A stretch of DNA of 64,000 nucleotides from Zavarzinia compransoris. Its GTDB lineage: Bacteria > Pseudomonadota > Alphaproteobacteria > Zavarziniales > Zavarziniaceae. The position numbers were made by a program, and so were the translations under genes. Shown here one piece after another: positions 16,892-24,908 of this stretch. The stretch covers positions 186,001-250,000 of the forward strand of contig NZ_QGLF01000004.1 in NCBI RefSeq assembly GCF_003173055.1, given 5' to 3'. The first letter of the stretch is position 1. Every line of letters begins with the position of its first letter. The notes under the pieces are model-generated. The model was not told the DNA's origin. It saw only the letters and a list, made by a program, of their open reading frames with translations, and did no database searches.

Positions 16892-19800
16892 CAGCGGGCG
16901 AGCTTGTCCCTGAGTGCGGCCAGCTTGGCGAAGGGCGAATCGGGGTCGACCTTCACCGGCGGCGGCTCGGGCCGGCGCTGACGGTTCTGGTTGTTGTGCG
17001 GCGGCTTGCCGCCCCCCTTGCCGTGACCCTGGCCCTGGCCCTGGGCATGCTGCGGCTTGCCGTGGCCCTGGCCCTGATGCGGCGGGCGCGGCTGGCCCTG
17101 CGGCCGGGGCTGGCCCTGCTGCGGACGGGGGCCGTCGGCGCGGGTAACGTCTGCACGGGGGACATCGGTGCGGGGGGCATGGGTGCGGGGGGCATCGGTA
17201 CGGGGGCCGTCCGCCGCAGGCGCGGGCGCGGCCGTCTGGCCGTCCGCTGCCTGGGGGGCGCCTTCCGGCTTGCGCTTTCGGGGTTTCCGCTTGCGGTCGC
17301 GGGGGTCGGGGTGCTTCTTCGGCTTCGGTGCGAATTGGCCGATCAGCTTCGGCTCGGCGGCGCCCTCGTCGGCCGGGGCGCTCTCGTCAGCCGGGGCCGC
17401 ATCGACGGCCGGCGCATCGCCGCCCTCGGCCGGAAGCGTTTCCGAACCGGCTGCCGCCACGCTTTCGCCCGGCGGGGCCTGACGGGGCTTGCGACGGCGA
17501 CGGCGGCGGCGCTTGGCCGGTTCGCCAGCGCCTTCGGGGGCGCCTTCGGGGGCGCCTGCCTCGGCGACGTCGGCGTTTTCGCCCGCGTCTTCGAGGGCGA
17601 CCTCGGCCTCATCTGCCGTCGGCGCGGCGTCTTCGGTCGGGGCCGGCTCGACCGGCACGGGCTCGTCTGTTGCGGGCTGGGCCGATGCGGGCTGGGCCGC
17701 CGCCTGGGGCGGGCGCTGCGGGCGGCCGCGGCGGCCGCGCACGCGATAGCGGACGGCGCCGTCTTCGAGGGTCAGCTTCTCATAGCCGAGGGCGCGCATG
17801 ACGGCGACGAATTCGTCGTTGGAACAGCCGACGAGGCCGGTCAGCTCGCCGGTGGGCACGACCAGGTCGTCGCCCTGCTTCTCGCGCAGCGCCTGGTCCA
17901 GGCGTTCCAGCATGTCGATGCGAATGGCCTTGGCGCCGCAGCGGCGGAACCCGACCACCGTCAGCCAATCGTCCGGCGTCTGGCCGTCGAGGGCATAGGC
18001 GACATGGCCGGGCGCCGGCGGCGCCACCGCGCCCTTGCCGAGGGCGACGGCGCGCAGCGTCAGCTTCAGCTGGGTCGCCTCGGGCTTCAGCAGGGCGGGC
18101 AGGTAGATCGTCAGCTTGCCGAACTTGACGCCGAGGCGGCGCAATTCGGCACGGGCGGGCTGGGGCAGGGCGTCGAGTTCGCCGGCGATGTCGCGGCGCG
18201 GGATGGCGCCCAGCGCTTCGCCCAGGCGGAAGGCGAGGCCGCGGGCGGCGCCCGGCAATTCCTCGGCGGTCTGGAGTTTCAGCAGGGCGCCGAGCACGGT
18301 CTCGACCCGGGCCGCGATGAAGCGCTCCACCCGGTGCAGCACCCGTTCGCGCTGCGCCCCGTCCAGCAGTTCGTGGGGCAGCAGGTGGACCCGCGGGTGC
18401 AGGACGTCGCGCCCGGGCAGCAGGCGCGCCAGCACCGCCCCCTCCCACAGCACGCGGCCTTCGGGATCGAGCTTGAACACGTCGTCGCCGGCGGCTTCAA
18501 GCTCGTCGGTGCGGCGGTTGATCTCGGGGCCCAGGGCACGGTTGGCGGCGGCGAGCACCGCCTTGCCGTCGACACCCTCGGCTTCCGGGTCGGGGATGAA
18601 TTTCAGACCAGACATGCGTCCCACATACTCCCCTTCGACGAGAACGTCACCTGAGGAATCGATGGCCCCAAGCAGTTCGGCCTCGCCGGCCAATCTTCGT
18701 ATCAGCGCCGACGATCGCCGATCGACGAAGCGCTGGGTCAACCGCTCGTGCAAGGCATCCGACAGCCGGTCCTCGATCGCGCGGGCTTGTTCCTGTAGCG
18801 GTTCCGGGCGCTCAAGCCAATCCCCTCTGTAGGAGACGAAGGTCCAGGTGCGGATATGGGCCAATCTGGTGGCCAGCGTGTCGATGTCGCCCTCGGTATC
18901 GTCGAGGCGGGCGAGCTGGGCTTCCACCCAGGGGTGGGGCAGGCGGCCCTCGGTCGCGAGATGGCGGTAGATCCGGCCCAGCAGGCGGACGTGCATGTCC
19001 GCCATGGTCTTGCGGAAATCCGGGATCTGGCACACCTGCCACAGCAGCTCGACCTGCCGGCGGCCCTGGGCCAGGGTCCGGATCTCCTCGTCCTCGGCAA
19101 GGGCGCGCAGGGTCGACTGGTCGTCCGCATCCTTCACCCGCATCAGGCCGGGCAGGGGCGGCGGGCGGTCCAGGGCCGCGAGCAGGGCCTGGACCGAGGT
19201 GAAGTCGAGATCGCTGGAGCGCCACTGCAATTGCCGGACCGGATCGAAGCGATGGCCCTCGACCCTTGAGATCATGTCCTCGTCGAAGGGCTCGACCCCG
19301 GCCGTGGTGCCGAACGTGCCGTCGCGCATGTGGCGGCCGGCGCGGCCGGCGATCTGGGCGACTTCGGTCGGATGAAGCGGGCGGTGGCGCTGGCCGTCGA
19401 ATTTATCGAGGCTGGCGAAGGCGACATGATCGACCCCGAGGTTCAGCCCCATGCCGACCGCATCGGTGGCGACTAGGTAATCGACCTCGCCCGCCTCGAA
19501 CAGGGCGACCTGGGCATTCCGCGTCCGGGGCGACAGGGCGCCGAGCACGACCGCAGCACCCCCGCGCTGGCGCCTTATCGCCTCGGCCAGGGCATAAACC
19601 TCGTTGGCGGAAAAGGCGACGATGGCGGAGCGGCGGGGCAGCCGCGCCAGCTTGCGGTACCCGGCATGGGCGAGCGTCGACAGCCGGGGCCGGGAAATGA
19701 AGGCGGCGTCCGGGATCAGGCGCCGGATCACCGGCCGCATGGTCTCGGCGCCCAGGAACAGGGTCTCGGTCAGGCCGCGGGCGCGCAGCAGGCGGTCGGT

Positions 19801-20166
19801 GAAGACATGGCCGCGCTCGAGATCGGTGGCGAGCTGGATCTCGTCCACCGCCATGAAATCGAACAGGCGGTCCTGGGGCATGGCTTCGACCGTCGCGACG
19901 AAATAGCGGGCGTCGCGGCCGATGATCTTTTCCTCGCCCGTGATCAGGGCGACCGCCGCCTCGCCCTTCTGGCGCACGATGCGGTCATAGACTTCGCGCG
20001 CGAGAAGGCGCAGCGGCAGGCCGATGATGCCGCTGCGGTGCGCCAGCATGCGCTCGATCGCGAAATGGGTCTTGCCCGTATTGGTCGGCCCGAGAACGGC
20101 AGTCACCCGGCCCTCGGCCACGACGGCGGCGGACGAACGGGCAAACGGGCGGGACGGCGGCGACAT
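16891..20166 (-). CDS. SUV3-like ATP-dependent RNA helicase with long low-complexity tail
   Basis: 1091 residues. The SF2 helicase core fills the first ~450: Walker A LGPTNTGKTHFAIERM near residue 25, DEIQ box VDEIQLATD, SAT-like FSANEVYALAEAI and motif VI QIAGRAGRHMRDGTFG. The middle part resembles the C-terminal region of Suv3-type helicases, which unwind RNA for degradation. From about residue 790 the protein becomes low-complexity: an Ala/Pro/Glu-rich acidic section, a basic KRRRRRRRKPRQ cluster, then Pro/Arg/Gln/Gly-rich sequence with pentapeptide repeats and PQGQPRP-like blocks. Such tails often bind RNA or other degradosome parts (inference). Coupled to the S4 gene. Confidence 0.9.
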   Translation of the reverse strand: MSPPSRPFARSSAAVVAEGRVTAVLGPTNTGKTHFAIERMLAHRSGIIGLPLRLLAREVYDRIVRQKGEAAVALITGEEKIIGRDARYFVATVEAMPQDRLFDFMAVDEIQLATDLERGHVFTDRLLRARGLTETLFLGAETMRPVIRRLIPDAAFISRPRLSTLAHAGYRKLARLPRRSAIVAFSANEVYALAEAIRRQRGGAAVVLGALSPRTRNAQVALFEAGEVDYLVATDAVGMGLNLGVDHVAFASLDKFDGQRHRPLHPTEVAQIAGRAGRHMRDGTFGTTAGVEPFDEDMISRVEGHRFDPVRQLQWRSSDLDFTSVQALLAALDRPPPLPGLMRVKDADDQSTLRALAEDEEIRTLAQGRRQVELLWQVCQIPDFRKTMADMHVRLLGRIYRHLATEGRLPHPWVEAQLARLDDTEGDIDTLATRLAHIRTWTFVSYRGDWLERPEPLQEQARAIEDRLSDALHERLTQRFVDRRSSALIRRLAGEAELLGAIDSSGDVLVEGEYVGRMSGLKFIPDPEAEGVDGKAVLAAANRALGPEINRRTDELEAAGDDVFKLDPEGRVLWEGAVLARLLPGRDVLHPRVHLLPHELLDGAQRERVLHRVERFIAARVETVLGALLKLQTAEELPGAARGLAFRLGEALGAIPRRDIAGELDALPQPARAELRRLGVKFGKLTIYLPALLKPEATQLKLTLRAVALGKGAVAPPAPGHVAYALDGQTPDDWLTVVGFRRCGAKAIRIDMLERLDQALREKQGDDLVVPTGELTGLVGCSNDEFVAVMRALGYEKLTLEDGAVRYRVRGRRGRPQRPPQAAAQPASAQPATDEPVPVEPAPTEDAAPTADEAEVALEDAGENADVAEAGAPEGAPEGAGEPAKRRRRRRRKPRQAPPGESVAAAGSETLPAEGGDAPAVDAAPADESAPADEGAAEPKLIGQFAPKPKKHPDPRDRKRKPRKRKPEGAPQAADGQTAAPAPAADGPRTDAPRTHAPRTDVPRADVTRADGPRPQQGQPRPQGQPRPPHQGQGHGKPQHAQGQGQGHGKGGGKPPHNNQNRQRRPEPPPVKVDPDSPFAKLAALRDKLAR
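17134..17208. repeat. 15-base tandem repeat (five units) inside helicase gene
   Basis: Five consecutive 15-base units (17134-17148, 17149-17163, 17164-17178, 17179-17193, 17194-17208) of the form (g/a)tcggtgcggggggc with a few changes. They are in frame in the minus-strand helicase gene and encode a pentapeptide of the type A-P-R-T-D, so unit gain or loss would keep the frame. Confidence 0.85.
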
Positions 20167-20370
20167 GATCTGCCGAACATCGGTGTTCGGGCGGGGAATC
20201 TCAAGCGGTTCCTTGGTCGGGGCGGGGGCGCCCGGCGGCTGTCCGATTTTTGGTGTAGAGCCTACGGTGTTGAAATCTTATGGTTGAAGAAAAATCCGTA
20301 GTACTAGGGAAGCGAATTGCCCGCTGGGAGGAAGAAGGTCTGTGCCGCGCCGAGAAAAATTTGGGCTTCC

Positions 20371-21453
20371 TCAGATTTTCTGAAGGGGTACCGCAAGAAA
20401 CTCACTGAGGATCTTGACACGCTCTTTGACGCTCGATGCATCATTAGTGCCCTGCTGATTGAGACGATCGAACTCGAGCAGATCAAACGAAGCACCCTCA
20501 TAATTTTTGATCGCCGCTTCGCGGTTTTCGGCTAGCCTCTGCCTAAAATCGAGGAGATTGCGGCGAGTGACCTTTGCCTCCTCGCCATGCGCGATCGCCG
20601 ATCGGAAAATCAAGTAGTAAACTACAAGAATGCCCTGCGCGAGCAGGAGTTCGTCATCGGCAGTAAATTCTGCTGCCATCCGATTCAGGATACTCGTCAC
20701 ATTTGCCTTGAGATTATTGACCAGAGGCTGATGTTCAGCGCGATATCGCCTCGCGAGCGAATCCAGATACACTTTCTTCGTATCGACGATCTGGCCGGAC
20801 GTGTTGAGACTATCCTCCACGAGCAGGAAACGTGCTGCAGCTTCGCGATGCTGGTAGCGATTGTTGTGAAACTTCACTCGGCTGGTGAAAAAAACGTGCT
20901 GCGAAAGATCGGCGATTGCTCGGACAACGTCGCCGCCGATTGCGTTGCGCTTCTCTGCTGCATTCAAAGGTACTGCTTCATTAAGTCGGGAGAACATGTC
21001 CTCGATCAGATCGATGTCATTGCCCTCGATTGATACAGTAACGACCGGCAGGACGAAGGAATCGAACTTCACCCGAATCTTCGGATGCTGTTTCGCGATG
21101 TCCTCATAGCTGAGGCCTGCAAGGTTGAGTTGCGTATCTCGTTGATATTCAAAGTCAGTGGCGAGGGTAAATTCGCCGTCCATAAAGGCCCAGATCGCTT
21201 CGAGACGCTGCCTGCCATCGATGACTGCGAAGCGGAACCCAGACTTGGAAACCTCATCTGGACTGAGCATGTGGAAATATATTTTGGGCAGATCGTAGTC
21301 GTTAAGGATGGAATCAATTAGCAGCCTGCGCTTCTCCTTGGTCCACACCCCTCCCATGCGCTGATACTCGGGACTCATATTGATTTCTGAGCGTTCCGAG
21401 TAAAGCAGCATGATAGTGCTGTTCTTGAGGATAGAAGTCTCGACGTAGCTCAT
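20371..21453 (-). CDS. DUF262 (GmrSD N-terminal-like / ParB-like) protein
   Basis: 360 residues. The DUF262 hallmarks are the N-terminal P-x-YQR (SPEYQRMGGVW, about 28-37), the D-G-x-Q-R motif in VIDGRQRLEAIWAF (77-90) and FSRLNEAVPLNAAEKRNA (from about 169). This ParB/Srx-like domain supplies nucleotide binding or hydrolysis in GmrS (type IV restriction), BrxU and SspE. Unlike GmrSD there is no HNH (DUF1524) domain at the C-terminus; residues 200-360 are helical and unassigned. Start codon overlaps the stop of the FRG gene (ATGA, 21450-21453). Base composition is clearly more AT-rich than the flanking genes, suggesting recent transfer. Function unknown; defence is inferred from family and setting. 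Confidence 0.85.
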   Translation of the reverse strand: MSYVETSILKNSTIMLLYSERSEINMSPEYQRMGGVWTKEKRRLLIDSILNDYDLPKIYFHMLSPDEVSKSGFRFAVIDGRQRLEAIWAFMDGEFTLATDFEYQRDTQLNLAGLSYEDIAKQHPKIRVKFDSFVLPVVTVSIEGNDIDLIEDMFSRLNEAVPLNAAEKRNAIGGDVVRAIADLSQHVFFTSRVKFHNNRYQHREAAARFLLVEDSLNTSGQIVDTKKVYLDSLARRYRAEHQPLVNNLKANVTSILNRMAAEFTADDELLLAQGILVVYYLIFRSAIAHGEEAKVTRRNLLDFRQRLAENREAAIKNYEGASFDLLEFDRLNQQGTNDASSVKERVKILSEFLAVPLQKI

Positions 21454-22199
21454 TTCATCATATCCTTGAGGATGGCCCCGACGCTCGCGAGTTCAGGGAA
21501 AAGGCTGAACCGGGTCATGCCAAGCAATTTTAGCTCCTCGGCGAACGTCTCCTTAGTTGGCGCTGGAATGATATATTTTGCGACGTGCGAATGATCACCG
21601 ACCTCTTCGATCGCAATCCTTTTATTGTGATGAATTGTGAACGTACCCATCTGCGCCTGAATGCGCGCATTATTGCGCGTGGCGATGGTGGCAACGGGAA
21701 AGAGTTCCAACCGTGTGTTTTGGCGTAGGCTATCGACAGTATAGCCTTGGAGCTCATCGTCCTCGAAGGATGGAATATACTGGCCCTCCAATTTGTCGAC
21801 GATATTAGCATTCTTGTTCAACTCAGTGGGCCAGAGACACCATAGGGCGGCGTCTGTCGCCGGCTTGTCTGCCCAATCCTCTACTGCGAAATACATGGAG
21901 GTGAGAGGGCTCTCGCTCCAATCGAGCAGCCGGGTCGGAACACCGTAATGCTGCATAAGAAATGTCCAGTCGAAAGATGTCGCCGGGCGCCGATCGGCGA
22001 GCATCGCTGCGCTCTGCCGAAAACGGTTGAGAAGCGTTGTTTCGGACGTGTCGGACGCTGACCGCATGAACCCGGGCAACAGTTTCCAAGTCGCGTCCGA
22101 ATGACCTCGGAACCAGATTGTGCCGGGCCGGGCGGTCTGATCCGCTCGGATAGCGGTCAGGAAGTCCGACACATTGTTGATCTTTCGCTCAACTATCAT
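21450..22199 (-). CDS. FRG-domain protein
   Basis: 249 residues from the ATG at 22199, which has a purine-rich ribosome site (GCGGGGGGAAG) directly upstream. The FRG domain begins at IWFRGHSDATWKLLPGFMR (FRG at 30-32) and continues with DWTFLMQHYGVPTRLLDWS (77-95) and SMYFAVEDW, the full canonical pattern. FRG domains occur alone or fused to other modules in mobile and defence-like settings; no biochemical activity is firmly known to me. The C-terminal half (TRLELFPVATIATRNNARIQ, then TIHHNKRIAIEEV) is not a second known domain. First gene of the two-gene island with the DUF262 gene; low GC compared with its surroundings. Confidence 0.88.
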   Translation of the reverse strand: MIVERKINNVSDFLTAIRADQTARPGTIWFRGHSDATWKLLPGFMRSASDTSETTLLNRFRQSAAMLADRRPATSFDWTFLMQHYGVPTRLLDWSESPLTSMYFAVEDWADKPATDAALWCLWPTELNKNANIVDKLEGQYIPSFEDDELQGYTVDSLRQNTRLELFPVATIATRNNARIQAQMGTFTIHHNKRIAIEEVGDHSHVAKYIIPAPTKETFAEELKLLGMTRFSLFPELASVGAILKDMMK

Positions 22200-22637
22200 C
22201 TTCCCCCCGCTATTTGGGTCAGCCCATGCGTGTCGCGGAATCCGCACCACTCATGCCGAATCTATGGCATTGGTATGGTCGCGTGCCAATACCGCTACAA
22301 CGCGCTTCCCCTGTCTTGCGCTGAATGAACGACAGCTTATTAGATCAGTCTACGGCTTGTTGCCTGACTGAGATGAGAGCGAACAGCGGAGAGCACATTT
22401 CTATGCCGTTGTTGACCAAGTGCTCGCCGCGCATTGCTGCCGAAACCGCCGATTGCCGTATTGAAAGTGAGATTTTTTCGCGTTTCCGTAAGGTTCTCAA
22501 ACGATTTCATGGATCGATCGGGAGGGCAGTAGAGTAAAAGTCGTACCCATCAGGTTCCCGCGCAACCCGCCATTACCCCAGATTTCGCCCTTTAGCGGCA
22601 GTGCTGTAACAAGCGGTGGCGCTGGCCCGCAGGCCGG
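22200..22637. other. 438-base non-coding flank of the FRG/DUF262 island
   Basis: Both bordering genes are on the minus strand: FRG starts at 22199 and the GNAT gene ends at 22638. The first ~100 bases hold the probable island promoter. The rest is AT-richer than normal for this genome up to about 22600, with only short, unconvincing reading frames and no tRNA or att-like repeat that I can see. The return to ordinary composition near 22610 may mark the island's edge. Confidence 0.5.
22261..22289 (-). promoter_or_regulatory. Candidate promoter for the FRG-DUF262 operon
   Basis: On the minus strand TTGGCA (22289-22284) is followed after 17 bases by CATAGA (22266-22261). The -35 matches five of six consensus bases and the -10 three of six. 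It lies about 60 bases before the FRG start. Confidence 0.35.
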
Positions 22638-23144
22638 CTATCCGTTCCCGTGCTGGTCCAGCCCGAACGCCGGGTGGTGAATCAGTTCCCCGCAGGGGTG
22701 CTGGCCGTCGAAGGGCAGGGCCTGGACCACCTCGGGCGGGCAGCCGGCGACGCCGAGGCCGGGGAAGGCGCGGAAGCCGAAGCGGCCATAGTAGGTGGGG
22801 TCGCCGACCAGCGCCGCGCCGCGGCCGGTCGCCCGCAAGCGGCGGAGGGCTTCCGCCATCAGGGCGGTGCCGATGCCCTGGCGCTGCCGCGACGGCAGAA
22901 CGGCCAGCGGGCCGATCAGGGCCCAGCCGTCCTGCGTCCCGATCCGGGCCGGCGACGCGGCCAGATAGCCGATCACCTCTCCCGCCGCCTCGGCCACCAG
23001 CGAGAGGGCGAGGGCGCCTTGCGCGCGCAGTTTCTCGACGATGCCGGCCTCGGTCCCGGTGGATTGCGCAAGCACCCGAAGGGCTTCGGTGACAAGCCGG
23101 CCGATCGCCGGGACGTCGCCGGCGGTTTCGTTGCGGATCAGCAT
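22638..23144 (-). CDS. GNAT-family N-acetyltransferase (YhbS-like)
   Basis: 168 residues from the ATG at 23144 (MLIRNETAGD); a longer frame to 23213 encodes Arg-rich sequence unlike the family. GNAT motif A is present as IGPLAVLPSRQRQGIGTALM with the acetyl-CoA pyrophosphate loop RQRQGIG, and motif B as GDPTYYGRFGF. The YYGRFGF block and length are typical of YhbS-like enzymes, which acetylate unknown small molecules or protein amines. The C-terminal QHPCGELIHHPAFG also fits that subfamily. It is separate (116-base gap) from the siderophore-interacting gene upstream. Confidence 0.88.
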   Translation of the reverse strand: MLIRNETAGDVPAIGRLVTEALRVLAQSTGTEAGIVEKLRAQGALALSLVAEAAGEVIGYLAASPARIGTQDGWALIGPLAVLPSRQRQGIGTALMAEALRRLRATGRGAALVGDPTYYGRFGFRAFPGLGVAGCPPEVVQALPFDGQHPCGELIHHPAFGLDQHGNG

Positions 23145-23260
23145 GTCATACCCCCGATCGTCGAAAGGCGCGCGACGGAAACGGCGCCGGCAAAAGGCCG
23201 GACCAGGCGGCACCCGCTATTCATCTGGCGAATTCCTCGTGCCCGCCGGGGCAGGTCCTG

Positions 23261-24031
23261 TCAATTCTCCATCTTGTCGGTGGCGCCGGCCGCACCCTTC
23301 ACCCAATAGCCGGCGGCTTTCAGCCAGGCTTTGGGGTGGTGGCGCACGTCGAGCAGGTAATCCTTCAGGAGGCGCGCGACCGCGGCTTCGGCGGCGACGA
23401 AGGCATAGCCGTCGCCGGCCGGGGCCTGCCAGGCTTTCAGCGCCTCCAGCAGCAGCGTGGCATCGCCGCCCGCGCCGCCGTTGCGGCACAGCCAGACCGG
23501 CTGCCAATGCGCCCTCGTCTCGATATGCTGCGTCTCGGCCGCATCCTCGACCACCATGATAGTGGTGACCGGCACGCCTGGGCGCAATCCTTCCAGCCGG
23601 CGGCCGATGGCGGGCAGGGCGGTCTCGTCGCCGACCAGCAGGTAATGGTCGAAATCGTCGCTGACCACGGCGGAGCCGCGCGGCCCGGCAACCGCCAGCC
23701 GGTCGCCGGGCTTGGCGCCCCGGGCCCAGTCGGTCGCGATCCCTGTGTCGTGCAGGGCGAAATCGATGGTCAGGCTTTCGCCCGCGGCGTCGAAATAGCG
23801 GGGCGTATAGTCGCGCATGCTGGTGCCGCCGGGCGATGCCGGGTCGGGCAGGAAGATCTTCACATGGTCGTCCGCCCCCCAGCTTTGAAAGTCGCGAAGA
23901 TCGGGCGAGGTGAAGGTGATCCGGCGCATGCGCGGGCTGAGGTCGCCGACCGCGCTGACGGTCAGGTCGCGGCGCTTCGGCTCCTGCCGGATGCGTTCGA
24001 TGCGGTGAAGGGGATGGCTCTGTTCAGACAT
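23261..24031 (-). CDS. Siderophore-interacting flavoprotein (SIP family ferric reductase)
   Basis: 256 residues, the usual size. The N-terminal FAD-binding barrel has the RxYTPR motif in MRDYTPRYFDA, and the C-terminal NAD(P)H domain has LLVGDETALPAIGRRLEGL, both diagnostic of ViuB/SIP-type proteins. They release iron from imported ferric siderophores by reducing it in the cytoplasm. No siderophore receptor or ABC genes are in the window. The ribosome site is weak and an 11-base gap separates it from the small ORF upstream, so translation may depend on that ORF. Confidence 0.92.
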   Translation of the reverse strand: MSEQSHPLHRIERIRQEPKRRDLTVSAVGDLSPRMRRITFTSPDLRDFQSWGADDHVKIFLPDPASPGGTSMRDYTPRYFDAAGESLTIDFALHDTGIATDWARGAKPGDRLAVAGPRGSAVVSDDFDHYLLVGDETALPAIGRRLEGLRPGVPVTTIMVVEDAAETQHIETRAHWQPVWLCRNGGAGGDATLLLEALKAWQAPAGDGYAFVAAEAAVARLLKDYLLDVRHHPKAWLKAAGYWVKGAAGATDKMEN

Positions 24032-24042
24032 GAGGGCGTCTT

Positions 24043-24204
24043 TCAGGAGGGAGAGGATTCGCCGTCCGCGGCGGCCGGCGTCGAAGGGGCCGGGGTCGGC
24101 GGTTCCGGCTTCCGGGCGGGTGGGGGCCCGGCGGTCATGGCGTCATGGCCGAGCCGGCCGGCCTTGCCGAGGGCTTTCAGGCGGTTCCTGACCCAGGATT
24201 TCAT
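24043..24204 (-). CDS. Small ORF upstream of the siderophore-interacting gene
   Basis: 53 codons. The start at 24204 has a good ribosome site (GGAGGCG at about ten bases upstream). The N-terminal half is basic and amphipathic (MKSWVRNRLKALGKAGRLG), the C-terminal half Pro/Ala-rich and likely disordered. It stops 11 bases before the SIP start. It could be a real small protein or a leader ORF that sets translation of the SIP gene. No homologue is recognised. Confidence 0.4.
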   Translation of the reverse strand: MKSWVRNRLKALGKAGRLGHDAMTAGPPPARKPEPPTPAPSTPAAADGESSPS

Positions 24205-24276
24205 GTCGGTTCGCCTCCAGTCGGGGAAAGGGGCGGCCAGCGCCGTCGCCCGCGACTTTAGAGGTCCATTTTGTAA

Positions 24277-24288
24277 ATATCTAGATAT
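24277..24288. promoter_or_regulatory. Perfect 12-base palindrome in an AT-rich patch
   Basis: ATATCTAGATAT lies inside an AT-rich stretch (24267-24305) about 73 bases upstream of the small ORF and the SIP gene, the expected promoter zone. It could be an operator. It is not a recognisable Fur box. Confidence 0.35.
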
Positions 24289-24360
24289 ATCGAAATTATT
24301 TCTTCTGATTGCTCCGGGCGACAGGCGGCACCCCAGGCCCGGCCCCTGCCGGGGCCATGA

Positions 24361-24389
24361 AACAAAATCCCGCCGGAAGCCGGCGGGAT
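24361..24389 (-). terminator. Rho-independent terminator downstream of the DUF983 gene
   Basis: A 10-base perfect stem (24367-24376 with 24380-24389) and a three-base loop are followed on the minus strand by TTTTGTT. It begins 36 bases after the DUF983 stop and is the clearest intrinsic terminator in the window. It would end the dprA-topA-rnr-DUF983 transcript. Confidence 0.8.
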
Positions 24390-24424
24390 CTGTAGGCATC
24401 ATTTGTCGGGGGGAGGACGCGGTT

Positions 24425-24883
24425 TCAGGCCGCCCGCGTCGCCTTCGGCGCGGGTTCGGGCACCGGGCCGTCCTCTTCGGCGCCGAAGCCATGCATGCGG
24501 AAGGCCCATTGCAGGCCGATCAGGGCGCCCTTGACCCGCGGCAGGATCAGCAGCGACAGCACCAGCGACAGCGGCAGCCAGATCACGGCATGGAGCCATT
24601 CCGCCGGGGCATAGGTCTGTTCGACGAAAAGCAGCAGGGGCACCACGATATGGGCGACGATGGTGATGGTGAAATAGGGCGGGGCGTCATCCGCCTTGTG
24701 CAGGTTCAGCGCCTGGCCGCAGTGGGGGCAGGCGTCGTTCACCTTCAGGAAGCCGTTGAACATCCGCCCCTCGCCGCAGGCGGGGCAGCGCAGGCGGGCG
24801 CCGCGCTTCACCGCACGCTGCCATTCGCGGCGCGGTTCCGCCGGGGTGTCCGGGCGGGGGCCGGTCTTGATCTCGATGGGCAT
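24425..24883 (-). CDS. DUF983 membrane protein with zinc ribbon
   Basis: 152 residues. It opens with a hydrophilic stretch carrying two CxxC pairs (RCPACGEGRMF and CPHCGQ) that form a zinc ribbon, followed by two membrane helices (FTITIVAHIVVPLLLFVEQ and VIWLPLSLVLSLLIL). This is the standard DUF983 layout in Alphaproteobacteria, where the gene commonly follows rnr as here (25-base gap). Molecular function is unknown. Confidence 0.92.
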   Translation of the reverse strand: MPIEIKTGPRPDTPAEPRREWQRAVKRGARLRCPACGEGRMFNGFLKVNDACPHCGQALNLHKADDAPPYFTITIVAHIVVPLLLFVEQTYAPAEWLHAVIWLPLSLVLSLLILPRVKGALIGLQWAFRMHGFGAEEDGPVPEPAPKATRAA

Positions 24884-24908
24884 GGCGAACTCCGGTTGCG
24901 GCCTTCAG

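Noticed and set aside
17000-17300. Repeated GC-rich units as a possible CRISPR array
   Set aside because: The units are contiguous 15-mers without spacers and lie inside an open helicase frame.
20200-20370. An att site or tRNA fragment at the left edge of the FRG/DUF262 island
   Set aside because: No cloverleaf remnant and no direct repeat matching the right edge near 22600 was found.
24277-24288. Fur box upstream of the siderophore-interacting gene
   Set aside because: The palindrome does not match the GATAAT-type consensus.
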